NCBI GenBank assembly: GCA_002420005.1
Contig: DIHE01000116.1
Coordinates: 3,912-57,619 of the forward strand
DNA from: Holophagales bacterium UBA5704
GTDB taxonomy: Bacteria > Acidobacteriota > Thermoanaerobaculia > Multivoradales > UBA5704
Reading direction: 5' to 3'
Length of the DNA stretch: 53,708 nt
Position numbers and translations under genes: made by a program. The notes beneath the pieces were generated by a model. That model searched no databases. It worked only from the letters and a program-made list of their open reading frames with translations, and had not been told where the DNA came from. Shown piece by piece: positions 8,368 to 17,652 of the stretch (the stretch's first letter is position 1; each line of letters starts with the position of its first letter).

Positions 8368-8425
8368 GGGCCTTCGGCCCATTCTTCTTGAAGGCCGGCG
8401 AGACGCCAGCGCTCCCAGGGGGCGC
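8368..8425 (+). repeat. 58-bp dispersed repeat, copy 1
   Basis: This 58-bp segment recurs at 26283-26340 with one mismatch. It opens with the hairpin GGGCC-TTC-GGCCC followed by the T-rich ATTCTTCTTGAA, so it could end transcription of the RiPP operon. In one frame it reads like the AGETPALPG peptide pattern seen in abundant intergenic repeats of several bacterial phyla. Confidence 0.8.
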
Positions 8426-8486
8426 AAGGCGGACGGTTGGGGCGAGATCGGCGGGCTGGCTCCGCCCGAGGCCTGAGGGACTCAGA

Positions 8487-8950
8487 CGGCGAGCGGGGTG
8501 GCCCGGATCTCGGGCGGAGGGACCCGGACGTCGGGCGGAGGAAACGGGACGTCGGGCGGAGGAAACAGGACGTCGGGCGGAGGAGCCCGGATCGCGGGCG
8601 GGGGGAGCCCGGCTCTCTTGCGGAGTGGCCCAGACCGCGGGCGGAGGCTCTCCTCCCGCGGGCGGAGGGACCCTGCCTCTCGGGCGGGGAGACTCGGATC
8701 GAGAGCGGGGAGGCTCGGACCTGGAGCATCGAGACGTGTCCCGAGGGCGGGGTGGCCCGGGTCGAGAGCGGGTTGCCCCCTGCCGAGAGCCGGGAGGCCC
8801 CTCCTGAGAGCGGCGAGGCTCGCACCTGGAGCCGGGAGGCCCGGACGCAGGGCCGAGAAGCTCGGATCGAGATCCGGGAGGCTCGAACCGGGAGCCTGGA
8901 GCCCCGTCCCGAGGGCGGGGTGGCCCGGATCGCGGGCGCACCGGCCCCGC
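8487..8950. repeat. Array of ~22 degenerate 21-bp tandem repeats
   Basis: Units keep a 21-base period (two of 22) with a consensus near YCGNGGGCGGGGAGGCYCGGA; units at 8529, 8550 and 8571 are nearly identical and others have drifted. The array fills the gap between the convergent RiPP operon and Omp85 gene. The period, a multiple of three, makes every frame look like a seven-residue protein repeat, but there is no start or ribosome site, so I regard it as non-coding. It has no spacers, unlike a CRISPR. Confidence 0.85.
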
Positions 8951-8973
8951 CGGAGGCCCCGCGGACGTTCCCC

Positions 8974-11796
8974 TCAGAACGGATTGCCGTAGCTCAGGCT
9001 GAACACCGGCGCAGAGTCTTCGTAGGGTTGGCGGTCGAGCTTCCAGGCGACGTCGAAGCGCAGGGGGCCGATGGGAGAGAGCCAGCGCAGGCCCCCGCCG
9101 GCTCCACTACGGACGTCCTGCAGGTCCATCCTGCGCCAGTCGGCCCAGACGTTGCCGGCGTCGTAGAAGGCCACGCCCTCGAAGGCACCGGCGATCGGGA
9201 AGCGGTATTCCAGGTTGAGGAGCAGGAGGCCGTTGCCTCCCACGCCGGCGACCTTCGGCCCGGTGGTGGTGTCGCGCCGGATCAGCGTCTGCCCGAGGAG
9301 GCCCAGGTCGTCGCGGCCATAGGCGCGGTGGCTCGTGGGACCACCGGCGAAGAAGCGCTCGTCGATGAAGACGTCGGCGTTCGGCAGCGTGTCGTGGAGG
9401 TCGGGATCGTTGCCGTCGAGATGGCTGAAGGGCTCGATCCCCCCCGCGCGCAGACTGGCCGCCAGGACGCCGAACCGGTCCAGGCCCACGTACTGCGTCT
9501 GCTGCACGAACAGCTTGAGGAAGTCGCCGTCGGTCGAGAGGGCCGGGAAGGCCCACTGGAGCTGGGCGAGCGCGCTCCAGCCGCGGGTGGCCAGGACGGG
9601 GTCGTTGCGCCGGTCCCAGAGAAAGCTCGGGATCAGGCTGGAAAGGTCGTAGGGACGATCCTCACGGTCGACGTTGGAGAGGCCGAAACCGGGATCGACC
9701 GTGGTCTCCACACGCCGGTAGTCGTAGGCCAGGGCCACGCGGCGGTCGGCGAGGGCCTTGACCGCTTCCACCCGCCCGCCCCGGCGGACCACGTTCCAGC
9801 TCTCCTTGTCCTCATTGAAGAAGAAGACGGACCAGGTCAACGGCACCGGGTGGCGGCCGACGTACGGCTGGTCGAAGAGCACCCGCAGGCTCTGGTCCAG
9901 CTCGCTCGCCCGCAGGTCGGCGCGCAGGCTGTACGCCTTGCCCGCCAGGTTGCTGTGGACGAAGCTGAAACCGCCGCGCGGACGCAGGGTGGTCGCGTCC
10001 GCCGAGCCGTATTCGAGCCCGAGGCTGTAGCTGACGCGGCGCGGCCGGCCCTCCTCGACCCGCACCAGGAGATCGCGCGCCGCCGATTCCGTGCCGGCGC
10101 GCGACAGCTCCACCTGGACGCTGGAGAAGATGCCCAGCCGGTACAGGTCGCGCTCGATCTCCAGACGCCGCGTCTCGCTGATCGGCGAACCCGGTTCCAC
10201 CGCCAGGGTGCGGCGGATCACCGCGCTCTCGGTGCGCTGGTTGCCACGCACGATGACCCGGTCGAGGATCATCCGCTCTCCCTCGAACACGCGGAGGGTG
10301 ACGTCGGCCAGGGAGGGATCCGCGTTCCAGGCGACGCCCGCGGAGACCTGCGCCTCGGCATACCCCTTGTCGCGGTAGGCGAGGCGCAGCACGTCCAGGG
10401 TCTGCTCCAGCAGGAAGGGATGGAAGGGGCCTCCGAGGCGCAACGGCAACGTGGCGCCGAGCGTCCCCGGATCGAGCGACTCGACACCCTCGAACCGAAG
10501 CCCGGCGACCAATTGGCGCGGCCCTTCGACGACCGGGATCTCCAGGCGCAGCCCGCTCCCTTCCTCGATCACCCGGGCCGGACCCACCCGGGCCTGGCCG
10601 TAGCCCTGGAGCGCATAGTAGGAGCGGAGGTTCTCCAGGTCCGGCTCCAGCTCGCCGTCCACCAGACGGCCGCTGCCCAGGTTGAGCAGGCGGCGGCCGG
10701 CGGTGGTCATGTGCTCCGCGAGCCGGTCGCCGGAGAACGCCGTGTTGCCGGTGAAGTCGACGCCGCGCAAGGTGTAGACCGGGCCGGGATCGATCCGCAG
10801 GGTCAGCGTGCGGACGCCGTCCTTCTCCTCGATCCGGTCCTCGACCTTCACCCGGTAGTGCCCCTGCCGTTGGTAGAAATCCTTGATGCGCTGCAAGGAC
10901 TGGAGCACGAGGGCTTCGTCGAACCCCTGGTCGTTCAGGAAGGGGAGGAGGTCTTTGCGGCGCAGCTGGGCTTCGTCGGCGCCGATCACCCGCAGCTCCA
11001 GGCGGGGCCCCACCTCCAGGGGAAAGACGAGCCGCACGGCGCCGGTCTGCGGATCGGTCGCGGTTTCGGGCTTGTCGACGCGGGCGTTGCGGTACCCCTG
11101 GCGGACGAGCCAGGTCTGCAGCCGCTCCGCCGCGTCGCGGGCGCGCCGCTGCGAGAAACCTTCGCCCACGGGCAGGTCGAGGCGGGGCAGCAGATCCGCC
11201 GCCTGGAACGGCCCCAGCGGGCCGCGCAGCTCGACGCCGCCCACCTTGGACCGCCGGCCGCTCTCGACGTGGTAGAGGACCACCGCCTGCCGTGTCCGGG
11301 GATCGGTCTCGACCCGTACGCGGGCGGTGGCGGTGAAGTAGCCGCGTTCGGCATAGAGGTCCTGGAGCTGGAAGACGCCGCGCACGACCTTTTCTTCGTT
11401 GAGCGGCTCGGCCGGGTTCTGCGGGATCTGGCGGCGCAGCTCGGCCTCTTCGATGTCCAGGTGGCCCTCCAGCCGCACCTCCCGGACCCGCACGACCGGA
11501 CGCAGGACGAGCAGCGCCACCACGCCGGCGCCGTCCTCGGCCGGGCGGGTGTAGATCTCCACCTCGGAGGCGAGGCCGCTCGCCTGCACGTTGCGCAGGG
11601 TGCGGGCCACGGCGGCGTCGGTCAGCGGCGCGCCGGGGACGAGGGCGAGGAGGTCCTGAAGCTCTCCCAGAGCTTCCTCGCCGAGCGCGGTTTCGCTGCG
11701 GATCTCGATCGACGCCACGACCGGAGGGGCCGACGGCGGCTCCTGCGCCGCCAGGGGCGGCGCGAGCCAGGCGAGAAGGAGGAGGCAGAACCTCAC
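8974..11796 (-). CDS. Omp85 outer-membrane assembly protein (BamA/TamA family)
   Basis: 940 residues. A short signal sequence (MRFCLLLLAWLAPPLAA) is followed by a series of POTRA modules (about residues 25-590; repeated patterns such as RVREVRLEGHLDIEEAEL and DRVIVRGNQRTESAVI). Next comes a beta-barrel with the Omp85 landmarks SHRAYGRDDLG (lid loop), LLNLEYRFP, AFYDAGNVW and a terminal aromatic strand ending GNPF. Longer than E. coli BamA (~810), it has extra POTRA repeats. It is the last gene of a tamB-containing operon, so a TamA-like partner role for TamB is likely. The GTG start falls inside the terminal inverted repeat of an inserted element; the purine run GGGAGAGGGGG from that element is the only ribosome site candidate. 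Confidence 0.9.
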   Translation of the reverse strand: MRFCLLLLAWLAPPLAAQEPPSAPPVVASIEIRSETALGEEALGELQDLLALVPGAPLTDAAVARTLRNVQASGLASEVEIYTRPAEDGAGVVALLVLRPVVRVREVRLEGHLDIEEAELRRQIPQNPAEPLNEEKVVRGVFQLQDLYAERGYFTATARVRVETDPRTRQAVVLYHVESGRRSKVGGVELRGPLGPFQAADLLPRLDLPVGEGFSQRRARDAAERLQTWLVRQGYRNARVDKPETATDPQTGAVRLVFPLEVGPRLELRVIGADEAQLRRKDLLPFLNDQGFDEALVLQSLQRIKDFYQRQGHYRVKVEDRIEEKDGVRTLTLRIDPGPVYTLRGVDFTGNTAFSGDRLAEHMTTAGRRLLNLGSGRLVDGELEPDLENLRSYYALQGYGQARVGPARVIEEGSGLRLEIPVVEGPRQLVAGLRFEGVESLDPGTLGATLPLRLGGPFHPFLLEQTLDVLRLAYRDKGYAEAQVSAGVAWNADPSLADVTLRVFEGERMILDRVIVRGNQRTESAVIRRTLAVEPGSPISETRRLEIERDLYRLGIFSSVQVELSRAGTESAARDLLVRVEEGRPRRVSYSLGLEYGSADATTLRPRGGFSFVHSNLAGKAYSLRADLRASELDQSLRVLFDQPYVGRHPVPLTWSVFFFNEDKESWNVVRRGGRVEAVKALADRRVALAYDYRRVETTVDPGFGLSNVDREDRPYDLSSLIPSFLWDRRNDPVLATRGWSALAQLQWAFPALSTDGDFLKLFVQQTQYVGLDRFGVLAASLRAGGIEPFSHLDGNDPDLHDTLPNADVFIDERFFAGGPTSHRAYGRDDLGLLGQTLIRRDTTTGPKVAGVGGNGLLLLNLEYRFPIAGAFEGVAFYDAGNVWADWRRMDLQDVRSGAGGGLRWLSPIGPLRFDVAWKLDRQPYEDSAPVFSLSYGNPF

Positions 11797-11936
11797 CCCC
11801 CGGCCCCCTCTCCCGCCGCTCTCCCCCCAACCGGGAGAGGGGGAACCCCCACCCTCTGTTCTTCATGCCTTTGGGCGGTGGCGCCCCCTCTCCCGGGGGA
11901 AGGGAGCGCGATGGGAGAGGGGGACGGGGGGTGAGG
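11792..11936. repeat. 145-bp palindromic element with 23-bp terminal inverted repeats
   Basis: The left end (11792-11814) and the reverse complement of the right end (11913-11935) match at 22 of 23 bases (CTCACCCCCCG then G or T then CCCCCTCTCCC). Internal CCCTCTCCC/GGGAGAGGG blocks give further hairpins. It resembles the CCCTCTCCC-rich interspersed palindromes found in many GC-rich genomes. It separates tamB from the Omp85 gene. Confidence 0.8.
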
Positions 11937-11938
11937 TC

Positions 11939-14900
11939 TCAAAACCGCTTCTCCCACTGGGCGTCGAGCGCGAAGGTGTCGGCCTTGCCGTCGCGGGTGA
12001 GGACCAGGAGCACGCGGTTCGAGACCTGCCACTCGACGCGCACCAGATACTCCTCGGAGGAGGCCGGGTCGGTCGTGTAGGTCACGAACAGGTCCTTGGA
12101 GATCCGCTTGCCCGCGGTCAGCCGGACGCCTCCCAGGGCACCGCCGCTCGGGCTCGGCTGCGGGTCGATGCGGAAGCGGTCGAAGCCGAACAGGGTGCCG
12201 ACCCGCGAGCTGACCAGCGAGGCCGCCTGGCTGGCGAGGAGCGTGCTCGCCCGGACATCCGCCTCGGTGCGCTCTCCCGGCGCCTGAGGCACCCGTTCTC
12301 CCTCCAGCCCCTGGCCGGTGGCGAGGAGGGTCAGGATCTCCAGGTCGGCCAGCCCTTCCTGGGAGGAGAACTGGGCGTTCAAGCGCTCCAGCGTGCCGGA
12401 GAGCGAGAGGCTGATGTCGTAGTTGCGCACCTCGGTGCGCGCCACCAGGTCGATCACCGGATCGATCCGGTACGGGTTGTTGAAGGTGAGCAGGCCGCGC
12501 TCGACCTCGTAGTCGTTGTCGGCATAGACGAGCCGGCCGCCGGGGGTGAGCTCCACGCGGCCGAACAAGACCGGATTGGCCAGCGTCCCGCGCACGAACA
12601 GGTCGAGCCCGCCGCGCAGGTCGGCGATGTTGTTGTTGACCCGCAACGCATCGGTGCCGCCGACGCGGACGTTGAGCTGGGTGCCGGCCATCAGCTCGTT
12701 GGTGGCGGCCACCTCCAGGCGCCGGCGCTGAAAGGCGCCGCGCAAGAGGTCGAGGGTGCCGACCTCGACATCGTCCAGGTAGAACAGCCGGCTGAGCCGC
12801 ACGTCCCCGCGCAGGATGCGTCCACCCGGCCCGGCGGCGAGGGCCAGGTCCGCATCGCCCCGGGCGAGGAAGCCCTCCGGATAGCGCAGGCTCAAGTCCC
12901 GGGCGGAGACCTGGAGCCGGGCGTCGAGAGGCTTGCCGGGGTCCGGAATCTGCAGCCGGCCGGCGGCGAGCAGGGTGCCGCCCCCGAAGTCGGCGTGCAC
13001 GCCTTCCATCACGATGGTGTCGCGGTCGAGCCGCAGGGCGCCGCGGACGTTCTTGATCTCGTGCGGGAAGTTGGGGATCACCAGGCGCCCGCCGCGGATC
13101 TCGCCCTGGCCGTTGAGCACCGGCGCCTCGGCGGTGCCGCGCACCCGGGCGAGGAGGTCGACCGCGCCGTCGACGTCGAGGCCGGGGGCGAACAGCTCGG
13201 CCCAGCCGGCCGCGAGGGTGCTCTGCAGGCGCAGGTCGAGAGGCGCGGAGCCGCCCAGCCCGACGGTGCCGGTGGCGAACAGCTCGCTGTCGCTTTGCGC
13301 CTCGCCCAGGTAGAGCGAGCGGAGGAAGAGGCGATCCGGGGTCAGCGTGACCTCGACCGGCTCCAGGTTGGCGATCTCGTGCGTGCCGAGGCGCAGGCGC
13401 AGGTCCGCCAGCCGGAGGGTGCCTTCCCAGGCGCCCTCGGCAAAGTCCGCCGTCAAGCCGAGGGAGCCGAGCGCGGAGCCGCCGAGGTCCTGCGGGGTCT
13501 TCCGCGGCGCGACGACGCGGGCGAGGGCCGCGAGGTCGCCACTCGAGACGTCGAACGACAGGTCCGCGCGCGAGCGGTCGAGCCGGCCTCCACCGTCGAA
13601 GGAGATCAGGCCGAGCAGCGAGCCGGTGGCGCGCAGGCTGTCGCCGTCCCAGGCGAGCAACGCCTGGGCCGTGCCGCCGCCCCCCGCCTCCAGGCCGAGC
13701 TGGCTGCCCACCACCCGGACGGTCGCCTCCGGCCGTTCCAGCGTGCCGCCGATCACACCACCGACCGCCATCCGGCCTTCGAGGGTGCCGCCGAAGAGGT
13801 CGCGCAGCGGCGGCGCGGCGAGCGCCAGGCGGGGAGCGTCGACGGTGAAGTCCAGGCTCCCTCCCCCGTCCGCCCCTTCCCCTCCGGCAAAGGTCCCGGC
13901 GATCAGGACGTTGCCGGCTTCGGTCTGCACCGCCAGCCGGCGCAGGCGTACGGCGGCGCCGTCGAAGCCCACCTCCACCCGGGCCTGCCCGATGCGCCGA
14001 TCCGCCAGCGCCAGATCCGCCACCTCGGCGGTGGCTTCGCCCTGGAGGGTGTCCGGGAAGCCGCGGAGCGCGAGATCACCGGTCACCCGGCCCCCGATCT
14101 CCGGCCGGCTCCCGCCCTCCGCGGCCGGCAGAAGGAAGCGGGCGACCGACGCCGCCGGCCAGCTCTGCGCCGCGACCTGCAAGGCCAGCGGCTCGCGCGG
14201 CGCCGCCTCTCCCTCCAGAGCCAGCGGCACCCGGCCGCTCACCATCAGGGAGGCCGAAGCATCCCCGCCGGCTCCGGTGAGGACGATCTGCAGATCCTCC
14301 ACCGCATCCGGCCGCAGGCGCAGCGACCCGCGCGCCGTCGCCGCGGCGAGGTCGGGCGTCACCGCGTTGCGCAGGTCGAGCCGGATCACCGCATCGTACG
14401 CGGCGCGATCGATCGCCACCTCGCCCTGGAGCGTCCCCTGTCCGGCGTTCGGGAGCCAGAACGGCCAGGGCTCCCCCGGAGGGGCGTCTTCCCGCAGCCA
14501 CGGCGTCCAGCGGCCCAGGTCGCGGCTCTCCAACCGCCAGGCGACCCGGCCCTTCCCCCGGTTCAGGTCGAAGTCGAAGGCGTCCACGGCGAGCTCCTGC
14601 CCCGGTGCCGAGAGGCGGAGGTCGCCGCTCTTCAGAACGCCGTTCTCGATGCGCACCGGCAGGGTTCCGGTGACCGGCAGGCCGCCCACCCGGTGCGCCG
14701 CCGCGACCTGGAGGTCGGCCTTGCCATTGCCGGCGAGGGGGGCACGGGAGTCGAAGCGATAGGCGAGCGTGCCGCGCACCGTACCGGCGAGGCCGCCGAC
14801 CACCGGCAGGGGCTCGCCCGGGAACTGGTCCGCCAGAAGGGGTTGCAGCCCGAGGCCCGCGAACGTGAGATCCAGCTCCACCGGCGTGCCGGGCCGCCCC

Positions 14901-15991
14901 CCGTCGTCGTAGGGGATGCGGATCGGCCCGTGCACGGTGCCGCCGGCGTAGGTGGCGCGGCGGACCTCGACGTCCAGGCGCTCGCGCCCGCCGGCCAGCT
15001 CGGCTTCGAGGTCGCGGACTTCGCGGCCCTGGAGGGCGATCCGCGGCGCGGTCAGGGTGCCGCCATAGGTGATCCGCCGCTCCTCGGCCCGCACGGTGCC
15101 GCGCAAGCCGAACGTTCCTTCGATCGGCTCCTGCAGGTAGCCGAGACGGTTGAGCAGCCGGGCCTCGCCCCGGGCGTCGATCTCCAGCGCGACCCGGTGT
15201 TTTCCTCCCAGCCAGTGGATCTCGCCGCCGGCGCTCCCCTCCAGGCCGGGACCGGCGACGCGCGCCGCCGCGATCCGCAGCCTCCTTTCGGACGGAAAGA
15301 GGCTCGCCTTCGCCGACAACGTCGCCGGCCAGGGCTGCGCTTCCGGGAGCCGGGTCACCACCTCCTGGGCGGTCGCCTGGAGGTCGAGCCGGTCGCCTCC
15401 CTCGCCGCCGCGGTCGGCCGCTCCGACGGCGCGGCCCCACACCGCCCGCGCTTCGACCGTGAGGGGAATCTTCCTGTCGTTGAGCTGAAACGTGCCGTCC
15501 TGCACCACCACGTGGCCGATCTGGAGCTCGAACCGGCGCGGACCCGTGCGCCCGGTGGTCTGCCAGCGCGGCAGGTTGGTCGAGCCGTCCGCCGCGATCT
15601 GCAGGTTGAAGGCGGGGCGCTCCAGCTCCACCTGCTCCAGGCGCAGGATGCGTTGCCGCAGATCGCTCCAGGAGGCCTGAACCCGCGCCAGTGGGAGGGT
15701 GGCGACCGGGGGATCGGTGGGCGCCGGTCCCGGGAGCACCACGTCGTGCAGCTCCAGGGCGAGGGGCAGGAGGGAGAGGTCGGCCGCGCCGATCTGCACC
15801 GGACGGCCGGTCTTCTCGGACACCGCGGCGGCCAGGCGGGCGGCGAGCCGGTGGCGGACGAACGGGCTCTGGAGGACGACGAGCAGGCCGATGAGCACGA
15901 GACCGGAGAGGAGGAGCCCCCAGACGAACGGCCGGACCACCCACCGGCGGAGCCGGCCCGGCGGCCGCCGCCCGGGCGCCGGGGCGCTCAC
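11939..15991 (-). CDS. tamB: TamB-like inner-membrane/periplasmic translocation protein
   Basis: 1350 residues from the GTG at 15991, whose GTGA overlaps the nadK stop. A single N-terminal membrane anchor (VVRPFVWGLLLSGLVLIGLL) is followed by an AsmA/TamB-type long beta-rich repeat body, and the conserved C-terminal TamB domain ends ALDAQWEKRF. TamB-type proteins bridge the envelope as a hydrophobic beta-groove and work with an Omp85 partner (protein insertion or lipid transport). The downstream gene here encodes that partner. The frame stays open 981 bases further upstream, but that part is antisense-free read-through over nadK in another frame, so the overlap start is preferred. Confidence 0.88.
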   Translation of the reverse strand: MSAPAPGRRPPGRLRRWVVRPFVWGLLLSGLVLIGLLVVLQSPFVRHRLAARLAAAVSEKTGRPVQIGAADLSLLPLALELHDVVLPGPAPTDPPVATLPLARVQASWSDLRQRILRLEQVELERPAFNLQIAADGSTNLPRWQTTGRTGPRRFELQIGHVVVQDGTFQLNDRKIPLTVEARAVWGRAVGAADRGGEGGDRLDLQATAQEVVTRLPEAQPWPATLSAKASLFPSERRLRIAAARVAGPGLEGSAGGEIHWLGGKHRVALEIDARGEARLLNRLGYLQEPIEGTFGLRGTVRAEERRITYGGTLTAPRIALQGREVRDLEAELAGGRERLDVEVRRATYAGGTVHGPIRIPYDDGGRPGTPVELDLTFAGLGLQPLLADQFPGEPLPVVGGLAGTVRGTLAYRFDSRAPLAGNGKADLQVAAAHRVGGLPVTGTLPVRIENGVLKSGDLRLSAPGQELAVDAFDFDLNRGKGRVAWRLESRDLGRWTPWLREDAPPGEPWPFWLPNAGQGTLQGEVAIDRAAYDAVIRLDLRNAVTPDLAAATARGSLRLRPDAVEDLQIVLTGAGGDASASLMVSGRVPLALEGEAAPREPLALQVAAQSWPAASVARFLLPAAEGGSRPEIGGRVTGDLALRGFPDTLQGEATAEVADLALADRRIGQARVEVGFDGAAVRLRRLAVQTEAGNVLIAGTFAGGEGADGGGSLDFTVDAPRLALAAPPLRDLFGGTLEGRMAVGGVIGGTLERPEATVRVVGSQLGLEAGGGGTAQALLAWDGDSLRATGSLLGLISFDGGGRLDRSRADLSFDVSSGDLAALARVVAPRKTPQDLGGSALGSLGLTADFAEGAWEGTLRLADLRLRLGTHEIANLEPVEVTLTPDRLFLRSLYLGEAQSDSELFATGTVGLGGSAPLDLRLQSTLAAGWAELFAPGLDVDGAVDLLARVRGTAEAPVLNGQGEIRGGRLVIPNFPHEIKNVRGALRLDRDTIVMEGVHADFGGGTLLAAGRLQIPDPGKPLDARLQVSARDLSLRYPEGFLARGDADLALAAGPGGRILRGDVRLSRLFYLDDVEVGTLDLLRGAFQRRRLEVAATNELMAGTQLNVRVGGTDALRVNNNIADLRGGLDLFVRGTLANPVLFGRVELTPGGRLVYADNDYEVERGLLTFNNPYRIDPVIDLVARTEVRNYDISLSLSGTLERLNAQFSSQEGLADLEILTLLATGQGLEGERVPQAPGERTEADVRASTLLASQAASLVSSRVGTLFGFDRFRIDPQPSPSGGALGGVRLTAGKRISKDLFVTYTTDPASSEEYLVRVEWQVSNRVLLVLTRDGKADTFALDAQWEKRF

Positions 15992-16905
15992 TCCACCGGC
16001 CTCCGCGTGCCGTCCGGCGCCGTCCCCCCCTCGCTCGCTCCATCGAGGCCTCCCCAGCGCAGCTTGCCGCGCAGGCTGGTGAAGAACCCGCGCCCGCTGA
16101 CCTTCACCAGCCGCACGCGCAGATCGCTGCGGCCGAGACGGACCACGTCGCGGTAGCCGACCGAGGTCCCCTCCTGGCCGTCGAGGGTCAGGTAGACCTC
16201 TTCGCGCTGGGTCTCCAGGGTCACCTCGATGCGTCCGGTGTCCGGCACCACGATCGGGCGCAGCGACAGGGCATGCGGGCAGATCGGGGTCAGCACCGCG
16301 ACCGGCAGGAGCGGGCTCAGGATCGGCCCGCCGGCCGACAGGTTGTAGGCCGTAGAGCCGGTGGGGGTGGAGATGATCAGGCCGTCGGCGCGGAAGCGGG
16401 CGATCAGGTGGCCGTCGATGCAGAGGGTCAGCTCGATGATGCGGGCGAGCGCGCTCTTGGTGATCACCGCGTCGTTGAGCACCCGGTAATGGAGCGCTCC
16501 GCCGCCGCTCCTTTGCAGCTCGACGTCGAAGAGCGAGCGTTCCTCGACCTGAAAGCGCCCGGCGAGCACCTGCACCAGCGCGGGATAGAGCTCGCCACGG
16601 CCCACCTCGGTCAGAAAGCCCAGGGTCCCGAGGTTGACCCCCAGGATCGGCGCCGCGGCACCGACCGTGCGGGCGACGGAGAGCAAGGTGCCGTCGCCGC
16701 CCAGCACCACCACCAGGTCGCACGGCTCGCCGGGGATGAAGGCCTGGTCCGCCGCACCGCGGGCGCGCAAGGTCGCCTGGTCGAGCCCGACCTCCAGGCC
16801 GCGGCGGCGCAACCATTCGGCCAGCTCGTGCGCCACGAAGGCGGCCTCCCGGCTCGCCACCTTGGCGACCACGCCCACTTTGCGGATCTTGCGCCGGCGG
16901 CTCAT
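15988..16905 (-). CDS. nadK: NAD kinase
   Basis: 305 residues; phosphorylates NAD+ to NADP+ in the cytoplasm. The signature GGDGTLL is at about 69-75, followed by LGVNLGTLGFLTEV, the NDAVI block and STPTGSTAYNLSAGGPI, all diagnostic of the PpnK/NadK fold. It is coupled to both neighbours by four-base overlaps (ATGA with the tlyA stop, GTGA into tamB). The tlyA-nadK adjacency is common in bacteria. The tail after ~285 is poorly conserved. Confidence 0.95.
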   Translation of the reverse strand: MSRRRKIRKVGVVAKVASREAAFVAHELAEWLRRRGLEVGLDQATLRARGAADQAFIPGEPCDLVVVLGGDGTLLSVARTVGAAAPILGVNLGTLGFLTEVGRGELYPALVQVLAGRFQVEERSLFDVELQRSGGGALHYRVLNDAVITKSALARIIELTLCIDGHLIARFRADGLIISTPTGSTAYNLSAGGPILSPLLPVAVLTPICPHALSLRPIVVPDTGRIEVTLETQREEVYLTLDGQEGTSVGYRDVVRLGRSDLRVRLVKVSGRGFFTSLRGKLRWGGLDGASEGGTAPDGTRRPVE

Positions 16906-17633
16906 CCGTCCTCCTTCTGCAGCGCCGCGAACGCCTCGCGGTTGCCGCCGGTACCGTGCACCGGCGAGTCATGGACCCCGAGGAGCGTCAAGCCGAGCGC
17001 GGCCAGCTCCCCGGCCGCCGCGCGCACCACGCGCTCGCGCACCTCTTCATCGCGCAGGATACCCCCCTTTCCCACCGCGCCGCGGCCCGCTTCGAACTGC
17101 GGCTTCACCAAGGCGAGCAGAAGCCCGCCGGGCGCCAGGTGCGGCAGCAGGGCCGGCACCACCTTGGCGAGGGAGATGAAGGAGACGTCGATGGTGATCA
17201 GCCCGCAGCGCTCCGGCAGGGCGTCGGCGGCGAGATGGCGGGCGTTGATCCGCTCCATGACCACGACCCGCGGATCGACGCGCAGGCGGTGGTCGAGCTG
17301 GCCATAGCCGACGTCGACCGCATACACCCGCGCCGCGCCGCGCTGCAGGAGACAATCGGTGAACCCGCCGGTGGAGGCCCCCACGTCCAGGCACACCCGG
17401 CCGGCGGGATCGATGCCGAAGTGGTCCAAGGCGGCGGCCAGCTTACGGCCGGCACGCGAGACGAACGGCTCCTTGGGTCCCGTCACCTCCACCCGCGCCG
17501 CCAGGGCGACCTCCGTCCCCGGCTTGTCCACCCGCCGCCCTTCGACCTCCACCAGGCCGGCCATCACGGCGCGGCGCGCCTGCTCGCGACTGGGAAAGAG
17601 GTCCCGGTCGACCAGCAGCTGATCCAGGCGCAC
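16902..17633 (-). CDS. tlyA: TlyA family rRNA 2'-O-methyltransferase
   Basis: 243 residues from the GTG at 17633 (VRLDQLLVDRDLF). N-terminal S4 RNA-binding domain (residues 1-60), then an FtsJ-like Rossmann methyltransferase with the SAM loop DVGASTGGFTDCLL and the TIDVSFISL and KPQFE blocks typical of TlyA. The family methylates 16S and 23S rRNA and was once called haemolysin. The start is uncertain: the only strong Shine-Dalgarno (AAGGAGG) lies 24 bases upstream, at the end of the O-antigen ligase gene, so translation is probably coupled. Stop overlaps the nadK start. Confidence 0.9.
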   Translation of the reverse strand: MRLDQLLVDRDLFPSREQARRAVMAGLVEVEGRRVDKPGTEVALAARVEVTGPKEPFVSRAGRKLAAALDHFGIDPAGRVCLDVGASTGGFTDCLLQRGAARVYAVDVGYGQLDHRLRVDPRVVVMERINARHLAADALPERCGLITIDVSFISLAKVVPALLPHLAPGGLLLALVKPQFEAGRGAVGKGGILRDEEVRERVVRAAAGELAALGLTLLGVHDSPVHGTGGNREAFAALQKEDG

Positions 17634-17652
17634 GGTGGACTTCCCGGCGATG

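Noticed and set aside
8487..8950. Possible CRISPR array
   Set aside because: Repeats are contiguous 21-mers without unique spacers and there are no cas genes.
8437..11934. A very long open frame on the plus strand across the 21-bp repeats and the Omp85 gene
   Set aside because: It is antisense to a gene with clear Omp85 motifs; high GC suppresses stop codons, the translation is low-complexity, and no ribosome site or family match is visible.
12995..16156. Long plus-strand open frame opposite tamB
   Set aside because: Shadow of the tamB coding strand; Arg/Ala/Gln-rich translation with no domain.
16906..16972. Extension of the tamB frame upstream through nadK
   Set aside because: nadK is firmly identified in another frame there; the GTGA overlap start at 15991 followed by a membrane anchor is far more likely.
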